Part shown: positions 39,309 to 48,589 of the stretch, piece after piece
How positions within the stretch are numbered: position 1 is the stretch's first letter
Layout of the letters: each line of letters starts with the position of its first letter
Source of the DNA: Pseudomonas deceptionensis
GTDB lineage: Bacteria > Pseudomonadota > Gammaproteobacteria > Pseudomonadales > Pseudomonadaceae
NCBI RefSeq assembly: GCF_900106095.1
Contig: NZ_FNUD01000002.1
Location: 1,075,501-1,139,500 of the forward strand
Length of the DNA stretch: 64,000 bases
Direction of reading: 5' to 3'
Made by a program: the position numbers and the translations under genes
Notes under the pieces: model-generated
What the model was told of the DNA's origin: nothing
Seen by the model: the letters and a program-made list of their open reading frames with translations, nothing else
Database searches by the model: none

Positions 39309-39944
39309 TTACAGCGCCAAACCAACGCCCAATTGTTTGGACAGGCACGGCCAGCGCTTCCAGGCAGCACCGGTCTGCGGGCTGGTCAGGCGCTCGCGGT
39401 AGGCCTCGACCGACTCCAGGGCAAAGCTGTCGTCGTTGAGCATCAGGTCAACGGCGTGGTGCACGGCTGCGTCGAGCTGGTTGGCAAAATCTTCGCCGAT
39501 CAACTGGTGGGCAATCAGATTGGCCACGGTCATGTCCAGCGGGATCAACGGCTGCTGGAAGTGCTTGATGTAGAGATCGTTGACCTCTTCGACCAGGCGG
39601 TGCGCCAGGTAAGCCTCGTCCAGTAAACCTTCAAGCCCTTGGTGGCCATCAAGCAGCGGCAGAGGCTGAGCAAAAAACTGCTCGGCGATTTTCAGGATCG
39701 GCTTGATTTGCGATTCGATACCGGCCTCGCGAGCGACTTCATTGGCCGCATCGAGCAAGTCGGGTACCTGGTCGATATAGGCGCTGACGAAACGCGTCAT
39801 CACTACATTGCGGTCGACTTCAGGCAGTTGAATGGCGGTGTGAAGGTGTGGCAATTGAGCGGCCAGATGCTTGGCGAGCAGGCCCGTTTCGGCCTCATGT
39901 TCTTGGGCACGCGAGATCTGCACGCGGATGGCGGCGGTGTTCAT
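39309..39944 (-). CDS. Conserved hypothetical protein (PA0104-like)
   Basis: A 211-residue cytoplasmic protein without a recognised domain; it is rich in Leu, Glu and Ala and likely helical (AAQLPHLHTAIQLPEVDRN, FVSAYIDQVPDLLDAANEVA). It occupies the same place as PA0104 upstream of coxB in PAO1 (from memory). It is divergent from the cox operon. Confidence 0.7.
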   Translation of the reverse strand: MNTAAIRVQISRAQEHEAETGLLAKHLAAQLPHLHTAIQLPEVDRNVVMTRFVSAYIDQVPDLLDAANEVAREAGIESQIKPILKIAEQFFAQPLPLLDGHQGLEGLLDEAYLAHRLVEEVNDLYIKHFQQPLIPLDMTVANLIAHQLIGEDFANQLDAAVHHAVDLMLNDDSFALESVEAYRERLTSPQTGAAWKRWPCLSKQLGVGLAL

Positions 39945-40290
39945 GGGAACTCCAGGGGAGGCGCTAGGCAGGGAAGTACTTTAAAAGTAGCCGTCCTCAA
40001 GTCAAGGAGAGGGCTTTTTTCAGGGGGGCTATTGTCGTTCATTTTATGACCGGGCAGTGAGTGCCATTTGTCGATGGGGCCTTATTTCATTGTTTTGACC
40101 CCTCGCGTTGCGGGGTTGGTCCCGGTGTCTATACTCGTTTTTGTAACCGTTTTTTGATGACGCCCGACTGCCTGAGCAGACGAGGCTCGGCGGTAAGAGT
40201 TCGCAGGTTTGAAAACCGCCCCCTTGTAGCGCTGCCCGTAACACGATGCAGACTGGCGCAATAACAAGAAAAATAAAGGGGAACCCAGCG
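39945..40290. other. 346-bp upstream region of the cytochrome oxidase operon
   Basis: No gene is supported here. It includes a small hairpin ACCCC/GGGGT (about 40098-40116) and a sigma70-like promoter (40108-40135). The leader up to coxB is about 150 bases with a GC-poor ribosome site (AAAGGGGAA) near 40275-40283. Promoter control by RpoS and RoxSR is known for the P. aeruginosa aa3 oxidase but cannot be seen here. Confidence 0.5.
40108..40135 (+). promoter_or_regulatory. Candidate promoter of the cox operon
   Basis: TTGCGG, 16 bases, TATACT. The -10 box is good; the -35 box is weak. Confidence 0.4.
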
Positions 40291-41415
40291 ATGCGACATC
40301 CACACCTATGGATGGGCCTGCTGTTGTGGTCAGTTTTCAGCCAGGCGCAAGCGGCCTGGACCGTGAATATGGCGCCGGGTGCGACCGAAGTCAGTCATGC
40401 GGTGTTCGACCTGCACATGACCATCTTCTGGATCTGTGTGGTGATCGGCATCATTGTCTTCGGCGCGATGTTCTGGTCGATGATCGTTCACCGCCGCTCC
40501 ACCGGTCAGGTGGCGGCCAAGTTCCATGAAAGCACCACGGTCGAGATTCTCTGGACCGTAATTCCCCTGCTTATTCTGATCGCCATGGCCGTGCCTGCGA
40601 CCATTACCCTGATCAAGATCTATGACAGCAGTGAATCGGATGTCGACATCCAGATCACCGGCTATCAGTGGAAGTGGCACTACAAATACCTGGGTCAGGA
40701 CGTCGAGTTCTTCAGCAACCTGGCCACCCCCGCCGAGCAAATCCATAACCAGGCCCCCAAGGGCGAACATTACCTGCTTGAGGTCGATGAGCCGCTGGTG
40801 TTGCCCATTGGCGCCAAGGTGCGGTTTCTGGTGACCTCGGCCGACGTGATCCATTCCTGGTGGGTGCCGGCCTTTGCGGTCAAGCGTGATGCCATTCCCG
40901 GCTTTATCAACGAAGCCTGGACCCGGGTCGAGAAGCCCGGCATCTATCGCGGTCAGTGCGCCGAGCTGTGCGGGAAGGACCACGGGTTCATGCCGATAGT
41001 GGTCGACGTCAAAACCCGCCCGGACTACGACGCCTGGCTGGCCGAGCGCAAGGCGCAAGCGGCACAGCTCAAGGAACTGACCAGCAAGGACTGGACCCTG
41101 GACGAACTGGTGGCCCGTGGCGACAAGGTCTACCACACCGCCTGCGTGGCCTGTCACCAGGCTGAGGGGCAGGGCCTGCCACCCATGTTCCCGGCACTCA
41201 AGGGCTCGCCGATAGCCACCGGCCCGGCGGCCGATCACCTGCACCGCGTGTTCTTCGGCAAGCCGGGCACCGCCATGGCCGCTTTCGGCAAGCAGTTGTC
41301 AGAAGTTGATATTGCGGCCGTGGTCACTTTCGAACGCAACGCCTGGGGCAACAACAAGGGCGACATGGTGACGCCAAAAGACGTACTGGCGCTCAAACAG
41401 GCGCAAGGCAAATGA
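40291..41415 (+). CDS. coxB: Cytochrome c oxidase subunit II with C-terminal cytochrome c
   Basis: A 374-residue subunit with a signal peptide (MRHPHLWMGLLLWSVFSQAQA), two transmembrane helices and a periplasmic CuA domain (HSWWVPAF and CAELCGKDHGFM). A C-terminal haem domain (CVACH) makes it a caa3-type subunit. Electrons enter here from cytochrome c and pass to subunit I. It begins the operon of nine genes running to 48524. The ATG at 40291 gives a correct signal peptide. Confidence 0.96.
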   Translation: MRHPHLWMGLLLWSVFSQAQAAWTVNMAPGATEVSHAVFDLHMTIFWICVVIGIIVFGAMFWSMIVHRRSTGQVAAKFHESTTVEILWTVIPLLILIAMAVPATITLIKIYDSSESDVDIQITGYQWKWHYKYLGQDVEFFSNLATPAEQIHNQAPKGEHYLLEVDEPLVLPIGAKVRFLVTSADVIHSWWVPAFAVKRDAIPGFINEAWTRVEKPGIYRGQCAELCGKDHGFMPIVVDVKTRPDYDAWLAERKAQAAQLKELTSKDWTLDELVARGDKVYHTACVACHQAEGQGLPPMFPALKGSPIATGPAADHLHRVFFGKPGTAMAAFGKQLSEVDIAAVVTFERNAWGNNKGDMVTPKDVLALKQAQGK

Positions 41416-41497
41416 GCCGCTCAGGGATGTGCGTGCACAACGGTCGGGGGCAACGTGCCGCTGGCTTCTTGGTCCAGCTGTTTGCAGGAGTCAGGAC

Positions 41498-43087
41498 ATG
41501 AGTGCTGTTATCGATGACCACGGCCATGCAGACGGTCAGGCACATGGACCGGCCAAAGGCTTGATGCGCTGGGTGTTGACCACCAACCACAAAGACATTG
41601 GCACCTTGTACCTGTGGTTCAGCTTCTGCATGTTCCTGCTCGGCGGCTCGTTCGCCATGGTGATTCGCGCCGAGCTGTTCCAGCCAGGGCTGCAAATCGT
41701 GGCCCCGGCCTTCTTCAACCAGATGACCACCATGCACGGGCTGATCATGGTGTTCGGCGCGGTCATGCCGGCGTTTGTCGGCCTGGCCAACTGGATGATC
41801 CCGCTGATGATCGGTGCGCCGGACATGGCCTTGCCGAGGATGAACAACTTCAGCTTCTGGCTGCTGCCCGCGGCGTTTTTGCTGCTGGTCTCAACCTTGT
41901 TCACCGCAGGCGGAGGGCCGAACTTCGGCTGGACGTTCTACGCGCCGCTGTCCACGACCTATGCCCCCGAAAGCGTTACATATTTCATCTTTGCCATTCA
42001 TTTGATGGGTATCAGTTCGATCATGGGCGCGATCAACGTGATCGCCACTATCCTCAATCTGCGTGCCCCCGGCATGACACTGATGAAAATGCCGCTGTTT
42101 GTCTGGACCTGGCTGATCACGGCCTTCCTGCTGATCGCGGTGATGCCGGTGCTGGCCGGTGTGGTGACCATGATGTTGATGGACATTCACTTCGGGACCA
42201 GTTTTTTCAGCGCCGCGGGTGGCGGTGACCCGGTGTTGTTCCAGCATGTGTTCTGGTTCTTCGGGCACCCCGAGGTGTACATCATGATCCTGCCGGCCTT
42301 CGGGGCGGTGAGCGCGATCATCCCGACCTTCTCGCGCAAGCCGCTGTTCGGTTACACCTCGATGGTTTACGCCACGGCCAGCATCGCGTTCCTGTCGTTT
42401 ATCGTGTGGGCGCACCACATGTTCGTGGTGGGGATCCCCCTGGTGGGCGAGCTGTTCTTCATGTACGCCACACTGCTGATCGCGGTGCCGACCGGGGTCA
42501 AGGTGTTCAACTGGGTCAGCACCATGTGGCAAGGCTCGCTGACCTTCGAGACGCCGATGCTGTTTGCCGTGGCCTTTGTGATTCTGTTCACCATTGGCGG
42601 GTTTTCCGGGCTGATGCTGGCCATAGCCCCGGCGGACTTCCAGTACCACGACACCTATTTTGTGGTGGCGCATTTCCATTATGTGCTGGTGCCGGGCGCG
42701 ATCTTTGGCATCTTCGCCTCGACCTACTACTGGCTGCCGAAATGGACTGGCCACATGTACGACGAAACCCTGGGCAAGCTGCATTTCTGGTTGTCGTTTG
42801 TGGGCATGAACCTGACCTTTTTTCCGATGCACTTTGTAGGGCTGGCCGGCATGCCGCGTCGGGTGCCGGACTACAACCTGCAATTTGCCGACTTCAACAT
42901 GGTGTCGTCGATTGGCGGGTTCATGTTCGGCGCTACGCAGTTCCTGTTCCTGTTTATCGTCATCAAATGCATTCGCGGCGGCCCCAAAGCGCCAGCCAAA
43001 CCCTGGGACGGCGCCGAAGGTCTGGAGTGGAGCGTGCCTTCGCCCGCGCCGTACCACACCTTCACCACGCCCCCGGAGATCAAGTGA
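41498..43087 (+). CDS. coxA: Cytochrome c oxidase subunit I
   Basis: A 529-residue haem-copper oxidase core. It carries WVLTTNHKDIGTLYL, the HPEVYI loop with the cross-linked His/Tyr site, HHMF, and HDTYFVVAHFHYV. It houses haem a, haem a3 and CuB and pumps protons. Twelve transmembrane helices are expected. A hairpin terminator-like element follows at 43094, before ctaG. Confidence 0.97.
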   Translation: MSAVIDDHGHADGQAHGPAKGLMRWVLTTNHKDIGTLYLWFSFCMFLLGGSFAMVIRAELFQPGLQIVAPAFFNQMTTMHGLIMVFGAVMPAFVGLANWMIPLMIGAPDMALPRMNNFSFWLLPAAFLLLVSTLFTAGGGPNFGWTFYAPLSTTYAPESVTYFIFAIHLMGISSIMGAINVIATILNLRAPGMTLMKMPLFVWTWLITAFLLIAVMPVLAGVVTMMLMDIHFGTSFFSAAGGGDPVLFQHVFWFFGHPEVYIMILPAFGAVSAIIPTFSRKPLFGYTSMVYATASIAFLSFIVWAHHMFVVGIPLVGELFFMYATLLIAVPTGVKVFNWVSTMWQGSLTFETPMLFAVAFVILFTIGGFSGLMLAIAPADFQYHDTYFVVAHFHYVLVPGAIFGIFASTYYWLPKWTGHMYDETLGKLHFWLSFVGMNLTFFPMHFVGLAGMPRRVPDYNLQFADFNMVSSIGGFMFGATQFLFLFIVIKCIRGGPKAPAKPWDGAEGLEWSVPSPAPYHTFTTPPEIK

Positions 43088-43093
43088 GCACTC

Positions 43094-43138
43094 AAAAACC
43101 CCTCACCCTCTCCCGGAGGGAGAGGGTGAGGGGCTTTT
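43094..43138 (+). terminator. Strong hairpin between coxA and ctaG
   Basis: A perfect 16-bp stem (CCCCTCACCCTCTCCC/GGGAGAGGGTGAGGGG) with a three-base loop and flanking A and T stretches. It lies inside the operon, where it may limit transcription into ctaG or stabilise the coxBA message. A related motif, GGGGGAGGGTTGGGGTGAGGG, occurs near 26634, so it may be a dispersed repeat. Confidence 0.7.
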
Positions 43139-43160
43139 GCTCTTCTAAAGGAGATTGAGT

Positions 43161-43733
43161 GTGAACAACTCAAAGCCGATCAAACGTCTGGTTCTGCGCC
43201 TGCTGCTGCTGGTGGTGGTGATGTTTGCCTTCGGCTTTGCGCTGGTGCCGATTTACGACGTGATGTGCAGAGCCTTCGGCATCAACGGCAAGACCGCCGG
43301 GCAGTACGAAGGTGAGCAGGTGGTGGACCCGAGTCGTCAGGTGCGGGTGCAGTTTTTGTCCACCAATGCCATCGACATGGTGTGGGAGTTTTACCCCAAG
43401 GGCGATCAGTTGGTGGTCAACCCGGGCTCGGTCAACGAGATGGTCTTTGTGGCCTACAACCCCACCGATCACCCCATGTCGGCGCAAGCCGTGCCGAGTA
43501 TTTCCCCCGCCGAAGCGGCCCAGTACTTCCACAAGACCGAATGTTTTTGCTTTACCCAACAGGTGCTGCAACCGGGTGAACGGATCGAAATGCCGATGCG
43601 CTTTATCGTCGATCGTGCCATGCCCAAGGATGTGAAACACCTGACCCTGGCCTACACGCTTTTCGACATCACCGCTCGCCATCCGCCCGTCGCCGCTGTC
43701 GTCGGCAAGGATGCTGAGCGGCCTGTCCGATAA
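43161..43733 (+). CDS. ctaG: Cytochrome c oxidase assembly protein CtaG/Cox11
   Basis: A 190-residue copper chaperone delivering copper to CuB of subunit I. One transmembrane helix (LVLRLLLLVVVMFAFGFALV) is followed by the periplasmic domain with YDVMCRAFGINGKT and the copper-binding ECFCFTQQ. I chose the GTG at 43161, seven bases after AAAGGAG; a TTG at 43155 would sit too close. Confidence 0.94.
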   Translation: MNNSKPIKRLVLRLLLLVVVMFAFGFALVPIYDVMCRAFGINGKTAGQYEGEQVVDPSRQVRVQFLSTNAIDMVWEFYPKGDQLVVNPGSVNEMVFVAYNPTDHPMSAQAVPSISPAEAAQYFHKTECFCFTQQVLQPGERIEMPMRFIVDRAMPKDVKHLTLAYTLFDITARHPPVAAVVGKDAERPVR

Positions 43734-43745
43734 GGAGAATGCACC

Positions 43746-44633
43746 ATGGCAACTCACGATCAGTACTACGTCCCGGCGCAAAGCAAGTGGCCGATCATTG
43801 CCACGGTGGGCCTGCTGGTTACGGTGTATGGCCTGGGGACATGGTTCAACGATCTGAAGGCGGCGCGGCCAGAGTCCCATGGCCCGCTGATCTTTTTCTG
43901 TGGCGCCCTGATAGTGGCGTACATGATGTTTGGCTGGTTCGGCGCGGTCATCAAGGAGAGCCGCGCAGGTCTCTACAGCCCGCAGCTGGACCGCTCGTTT
44001 CGCTGGGGCATGACCTGGTTCATCTTTTCGGAGGTGATGTTCTTCATCGCGTTTTTTGGTGCGCTGTTTTATGTGCGCCACTTGTCTGGCCCGTGGCTGG
44101 GTGGCGAAGGCAGCAAGGCGGTGGCGCACATGCTGTGGCCGGACTTTCAGTTTGCCTGGCCGCTGCTGCACACCCCCGACCCTGCGCTGTATCCGCCGCC
44201 CAAAGGCACCATCAGCCCGTGGGGCTTGCCGCTGCTCAACACGGTGTTGCTGGTCACCTCCAGCGTCACCCTCACCATCGCTCACCATGCCTTGAACAAA
44301 GGCCATCGCGGGGCGTTGAAGTTCTGGCTGGGGCTCACGATATTGCTGGGTATCGGGTTTTTGGGGTTTCAGGCCGAGGAATACATCCACGCCTACACGG
44401 AACTGGGGCTGACCCTGGGTTCTGGGGTGTATGGCGCGACGTTCTTTATGCTCACCGGCTTTCACGGCGCCCACGTGACCATTGGTGCGCTGATTTTGCT
44501 GGTGATGCTGATTCGTATCGTGCGCGGGCATTTCACAGCCGAGCATCAGTTCGGGTTTCAGGCTGCGACCTGGTATTGGCACTTTGTGGACGTGGTGTGG
44601 CTCGGCCTGTTCTTGTTTGTGTATGTGCTGTGA
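43746..44633 (+). CDS. coxC: Cytochrome c oxidase subunit III
   Basis: A 295-residue seven-helix subunit. It starts MATHDQYYVPAQSKWPII; the RWGMTWFIFSEVMFFIAFFGALFY and GFHGAHVTIGA blocks are diagnostic. It stabilises proton pumping by subunit I. It lies 12 bases after ctaG. Confidence 0.96.
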   Translation: MATHDQYYVPAQSKWPIIATVGLLVTVYGLGTWFNDLKAARPESHGPLIFFCGALIVAYMMFGWFGAVIKESRAGLYSPQLDRSFRWGMTWFIFSEVMFFIAFFGALFYVRHLSGPWLGGEGSKAVAHMLWPDFQFAWPLLHTPDPALYPPPKGTISPWGLPLLNTVLLVTSSVTLTIAHHALNKGHRGALKFWLGLTILLGIGFLGFQAEEYIHAYTELGLTLGSGVYGATFFMLTGFHGAHVTIGALILLVMLIRIVRGHFTAEHQFGFQAATWYWHFVDVVWLGLFLFVYVL

Positions 44634-44640
44634 GCCGCCC

Positions 44641-45378
44641 ATGACGCGCTTTCGCCCCGGCATCGCGCCCACCCTGGTGGTGTTGGCGTTGCTGCCGTTA
44701 TTGGTATTTTTGGGCTTCTGGCAGCTTGCCCGCGGCGAGCAAAAGCGTGTATTGCTCGACAGTTATGCCCAGCGCCAGGCTGCCGCGCCGGTGACGGCCG
44801 GGCAATTGTTGAGTACCGATGAGCCGGCGTTTCGCCGGGTGCAGCTGCGCGGGCATTTCGACGGGCAACACAGCCTGCTGCTGGACAACCGCGTGCGCGA
44901 CGGCAAGGTCGGTGTCGAGTTACTGCAACCGTTTCAGGATCAGGCCAGCGGCCAGTGGCTGTTGCTCAATCGTGGCTGGCTGCCCTGGCCAAGTCGCCTT
45001 GCGCCGCCGCAGTTCAGCACCCCCGAGCAGATACTGGACATTCAGGCCTGGGTCTATGAGTCGCCGGGCGCCCCCTTTCAATTGCACGCCGACCCGGCCG
45101 ATGCGCCTTGGCCACGGCTGGTGACGGCGGTCATGCCGGCCAAACTGTGGGCCGAACTGGGGCGCGAAGGCTTTGCCGATGAAGTGCGTATCGCCCCCGG
45201 CCCGGGCGCGTATCAGGCTGACTGGCCGCTGATTTCCACGGGCATGGGCCCGGAAAAACACACCGCGTATGCCGTGCAATGGTTCGCCATGGCGCTGGCC
45301 CTGCTCGGTCTTTATCTGTACCTCGGTTGGCACAATGCTCAGGAGAAACGCCATGGGAACGGCCATCAATCCGCCTGA
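44641..45378 (+). CDS. SURF1 family oxidase assembly protein
   Basis: A 245-residue protein with helices at both ends: LVVLALLPLLVFLGFWQLARGE near the N-terminus, and WFAMALALLGLYLYLGW at the C-terminus. The middle has FRRVQLRGHFDGQHSLLLDNR and LLLNRGWLP, family signatures. It helps insert haem a into subunit I. In PAO1 I recall a small DUF2909 gene just before it; here only seven bases separate it from coxC. It overlaps the next gene by 26 bases. Confidence 0.92.
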   Translation: MTRFRPGIAPTLVVLALLPLLVFLGFWQLARGEQKRVLLDSYAQRQAAAPVTAGQLLSTDEPAFRRVQLRGHFDGQHSLLLDNRVRDGKVGVELLQPFQDQASGQWLLLNRGWLPWPSRLAPPQFSTPEQILDIQAWVYESPGAPFQLHADPADAPWPRLVTAVMPAKLWAELGREGFADEVRIAPGPGAYQADWPLISTGMGPEKHTAYAVQWFAMALALLGLYLYLGWHNAQEKRHGNGHQSA

Positions 45379-45946
45379 TACCCCGCACGCCATCGCCCCG
45401 GCGACACGGCGGCGCGGGCGGTTGCAGTTGATCCTGATCTTGCTGCTCACCGTCGGTCCGATGGTGCTGGCTACAGGCATGTACAAACTCAAGTTCTGGG
45501 TGCCCGAAAGCCGCAGCTATCACGGTGAAATGATCGGTAACGGGCAAAGCCGCGCCGCCCTTGGCGTGGCCACGGATGAACAGCGGTGGCAACTGCTGGT
45601 GACCGCACCTCAAGGCTGCGCGGCCGATTGCCAGCAACTGGTGTACCTGGCCCGACAGCTGCAAATCGGCCTGGGCCGTGATGCCTCACGTGCGTCCCAC
45701 GGGTTGGCGGTTGCACAACCGGTGAGTGCGGATTACGCCGCCAAGTTGCAGCTCGAATACCCGCAATTGCAGCGCTACACCCTGGACCTGCCGACCTACG
45801 CACAGGGCGCCGAGGGCAACGGTGCGGCGCAACTGTGGATCATCGACCCCCACGGCAATCTGGTGCTGCGCTACGGCCCCGGGGTCAACGGCAAGGACGT
45901 GCTCAACGACCTGCGCCACCTGCTCAAGCTGTCCAATATCGGATAG
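45353..45946 (+). CDS. Cox-operon thioredoxin-like protein (PA0111-like)
   Basis: A 197-residue membrane-anchored protein. One N-terminal helix (LQLILILLLTVGPMVLATGM) is followed by a periplasmic domain with LVTAPQGCAADCQQLVYLARQ, a Cx3C-like pair resembling Sco proteins, and WIIDPHGNLVLRYGPGVNGK, like the tail of thioredoxin folds. Its place between SURF1 and ctaA suggests a copper or thiol role in oxidase assembly, but it is not characterised. Confidence 0.8.
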   Translation: MGTAINPPDTPHAIAPATRRRGRLQLILILLLTVGPMVLATGMYKLKFWVPESRSYHGEMIGNGQSRAALGVATDEQRWQLLVTAPQGCAADCQQLVYLARQLQIGLGRDASRASHGLAVAQPVSADYAAKLQLEYPQLQRYTLDLPTYAQGAEGNGAAQLWIIDPHGNLVLRYGPGVNGKDVLNDLRHLLKLSNIG

Positions 45947-45955
45947 GGGAATGTC

Positions 45956-47005
45956 ATGGCCAAAGCCGGATTTCGTCTCGCCTTGCTGGCCACCTTGCTG
46001 GCGCTGGTGGTGGTGCTGCTCGGCGCCTACACCCGCCTGACCCATGCCGGGCTGGGCTGCCCCGACTGGCCCGGCTGTTATGGTTTCATCAGCGTGCCCA
46101 GGACCGAGGTGCAACTGGCCCATGCCGAGCTGCACTTTCCCGATACACCGGTGGAGGCCGACAAAGGCTGGAGCGAGATGACCCATCGTTATTTCGCCGG
46201 CACCCTGGGGGTGCTGATCCTGCTGCTGGCCGCCCGGGCCTGGACGCAACGCCATCTACCCGATCAACCCCTCAAGCTGCCGCTGTTCATCTTGCTGGTG
46301 GTCATTGCCCAAGCGGCCTTTGGCATGTGGACGGTGACGCTCAAGCTGTGGCCCCAGGTGGTCACCGGGCATTTGCTGGGCGGGTTCGCAACCTTGAGCC
46401 TGTTGTTTTTGCTGACCTTGCGCTTGTCCGGCGTATTGCCGGCACTGGCCGTGCCGCGCCGCTTGCAGCGCTGGGCCACGGCCGGGCTGGTGCTGGCGAT
46501 CATGCAGATTGCGTTGGGTGGCTGGGTCAGTTCCAACTATGCCGCTGTGGCGTGTGTCGACGTACCGACCTGCCACGGGCAATGGTGGCCCGAAGCCGAT
46601 TTTGCCAATGGTTTCCATCTGACTCAGCACATCGGCCCCAATTATCTGGGAGGGCAGCTGGACAGCGAGGCCCGCACTGCGATCCACCTCACCCACCGTC
46701 TCGGCGCGTTGCTGCTGACCCTGGTATTGCTGGGGCTGGCCTGGCAGTTGCGCAAGGTCGGCATGACCCGGCTGGCGGGTTTGCTGTTGGTGGCGTTGGC
46801 CGCGCAAATCAGCCTGGGGCTCAGCAACGTGGTGTTTGGTTTGCCGCTGGCGGTGGCGGTGGCGCATAACGCCGGAGGCGCGGTGTTGCTGATGACGCTG
46901 GTGCTGGTCAACTACCACGCCCGCACCGCACTGGTCAGGATCAAGGCCCCGCGCTTTGCCCGCTGGACCTTCAGCCTTAAAGGAGAGCAGCCATGGCGAC
47001 CTTGA
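45956..47005 (+). CDS. ctaA: Haem A synthase (CtaA/Cox15)
   Basis: A 349-residue eight-helix membrane enzyme that oxidises the C-8 methyl of haem O to formyl, giving haem A. It shows [11 protein letters not shown] near 35-45, [11 protein letters not shown], a conserved His in VTGHLLGGF, and [12 protein letters not shown]. It overlaps the start of ctaB by 13 bases. Confidence 0.95.
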   Translation: MAKAGFRLALLATLLALVVVLLGAYTRLTHAGLGCPDWPGCYGFISVPRTEVQLAHAELHFPDTPVEADKGWSEMTHRYFAGTLGVLILLLAARAWTQRHLPDQPLKLPLFILLVVIAQAAFGMWTVTLKLWPQVVTGHLLGGFATLSLLFLLTLRLSGVLPALAVPRRLQRWATAGLVLAIMQIALGGWVSSNYAAVACVDVPTCHGQWWPEADFANGFHLTQHIGPNYLGGQLDSEARTAIHLTHRLGALLLTLVLLGLAWQLRKVGMTRLAGLLLVALAAQISLGLSNVVFGLPLAVAVAHNAGGAVLLMTLVLVNYHARTALVRIKAPRFARWTFSLKGEQPWRP

Positions 47006-47892
47006 TTGTCGAGCGCCCGCAGCAAGCGCTATGGCGTGATTACCTGGAGCTGACCAAGCCCAAAGTACTGGTGTTGATGCTGATTACTTCATTGGTGGGC
47101 ATGTTTTTGGCGACACGCTCCGGTGTGCCCTGGACGGTGCTGGTCTTCGGCAACCTCGGGATCAGTCTGTGTGCCGGCGGCGCGGCGGCGGTCAATCATG
47201 TGGTGGACCGGCGCATTGACGCGCTCATGGCCCGCACCCACAAACGGCCATTGGCCCAGGGTCGTGTTTCGCCGCTGGCGGCGCTGGCATTCGCCCTGTT
47301 GCTGGCATTGGCGGGCATGGGGTTGTTGCTGGCATTCACTAACCCGCTGACGGCCTGGCTGACCCTGGCTTCCTTGCTCGGCTATGCGGTGATTTACACC
47401 GGATTTTTGAAGCGTGCCACGCCGCAAAATATCGTGATCGGCGGGCTGGCCGGGGCTGCACCGCCGCTGTTGGGGTGGGTGGCGGTGACGGGGCACGTCA
47501 CGGCCGAGCCGTTGCTGCTGGTGCTGATTATCTTCGCCTGGACCCCGCCGCACTTTTGGGCGCTGGCCATTCATCGCAAGGAGGAGTACGCCAAGGCGGA
47601 TATCCCGATGTTGCCGGTGACCCACGGCGAGCACTACACCAAGGTGCATATCCTGCTGTACACCTTCGTATTGCTGGCCGTCAGCTTGCTGCCGTTTGTG
47701 ATTCACATGAGCGGCTTGCTCTATCTGGCGTGTGCGCTAGGGTTGGGCGCACGCTTTCTGCATTGGGCGTGGGTGCTGTACCGTGGCACCCAGCCGCACG
47801 CTGCGATCAACACGTTCAAGTACTCTATCTACTACCTGTTCTTGCTGTTTATCGCGCTGCTTGTCGATCACTACTTAGTGTTGAACCTATGA
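46993..47892 (+). CDS. ctaB: Haem O synthase (protohaem IX farnesyltransferase)
   Basis: A 299-residue UbiA-family membrane enzyme that farnesylates haem B to haem O. The Asp-rich site [20 protein letters not shown] (about 69-88) and the [21 protein letters not shown]-terminus are diagnostic. It overlaps ctaA and, by 4 bases (ATGA), the Sco gene. Confidence 0.96.
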   Translation: MATLIVERPQQALWRDYLELTKPKVLVLMLITSLVGMFLATRSGVPWTVLVFGNLGISLCAGGAAAVNHVVDRRIDALMARTHKRPLAQGRVSPLAALAFALLLALAGMGLLLAFTNPLTAWLTLASLLGYAVIYTGFLKRATPQNIVIGGLAGAAPPLLGWVAVTGHVTAEPLLLVLIIFAWTPPHFWALAIHRKEEYAKADIPMLPVTHGEHYTKVHILLYTFVLLAVSLLPFVIHMSGLLYLACALGLGARFLHWAWVLYRGTQPHAAINTFKYSIYYLFLLFIALLVDHYLVLNL

Positions 47893-48524
47893 CTAAAACT
47901 CAAAAAACCGTCTTTATCCTTGTCGCGCTGGTGGCCTTGGTCATGGGGCTGACGTTTAACAAAATGATGTCGGGTAAAAGCCAGAGCGATAACACCACCC
48001 TGATTGATGCGGGGATCATTTTGTTGCCCCAAAGCCGTCAGTTGCCGGACCTGAAGATGACCAACCAGGACGGTCAGCCGGTGGTGATGAACGAGCTGAA
48101 GGACAAGTGGAGCATGCTGTTTTTTGGCTACACCTTCTGCCCGGATATCTGCCCGACCACGCTCGCCCAGCTGCGTCAGATCAAAAGCGAGCTGCCTAAA
48201 GAGGTGCAGGACAAACTGCAAATCGTGCTGGTCAGCGTCGACCCTAACCGCGACACGCCGCAGCAGCTCAAGCAGTACCTGGGCTACTTCGACCCGCAGT
48301 TTGTGGGCCTCACCCCGAGTTCAATCGATGAGCTGCAAACACTGGCCAACGCGGTGAGCATTCCGTTCATTCCGGCCGATACCAGCAAGCCGAACTATAC
48401 GGTCGATCACAGCGGCAATCTGGCGCTGATCGGGCCGGACGGCACGCAGCGGGGATTTATTCGCGCACCGTTCAACACCGCCAAAATGGTTGCCCAATTG
48501 CCGGGGTTGGTGCAGAGGAAGTAA
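47889..48524 (+). CDS. SCO1/SenC family copper chaperone
   Basis: A 211-residue membrane-anchored protein. The N-terminal helix is [16 protein letters not shown]. The thioredoxin-like domain carries the copper-binding CPDICP pair ([17 protein letters not shown]) and, downstream, the conserved His in [16 protein letters not shown]. It loads copper into CuA of subunit II. It closes the oxidase operon; a REP-type hairpin follows. Confidence 0.94.
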   Translation: MTKTQKTVFILVALVALVMGLTFNKMMSGKSQSDNTTLIDAGIILLPQSRQLPDLKMTNQDGQPVVMNELKDKWSMLFFGYTFCPDICPTTLAQLRQIKSELPKEVQDKLQIVLVSVDPNRDTPQQLKQYLGYFDPQFVGLTPSSIDELQTLANAVSIPFIPADTSKPNYTVDHSGNLALIGPDGTQRGFIRAPFNTAKMVAQLPGLVQRK

Positions 48525-48545
48525 ATCAAGGAGGGGTGAAAGCGA

Positions 48546-48580
48546 TGTAGCCGCTGCTGCAGGTTGCGGCAGCGGCTACA
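48546..48580. repeat. REP hairpin, GTAGCCGCTGC family
   Basis: TGTAGCCGCTGCTGCAGG and its near complement GCGGCAGCGGCTACA form a short hairpin. The same family is at 55145-55248 (a pair) and, degenerate, at 59402-59482. It separates the Sco gene from metQ. Confidence 0.85.
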
Positions 48581-48589
48581 CGGTAGTAC

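Noticed and set aside
43170..44672. 500-codon minus-strand ORF across ctaG and coxC
   Set aside because: Opposite real membrane-protein genes with clear family motifs; composition (His, Gln, Arg) shows a shadow.
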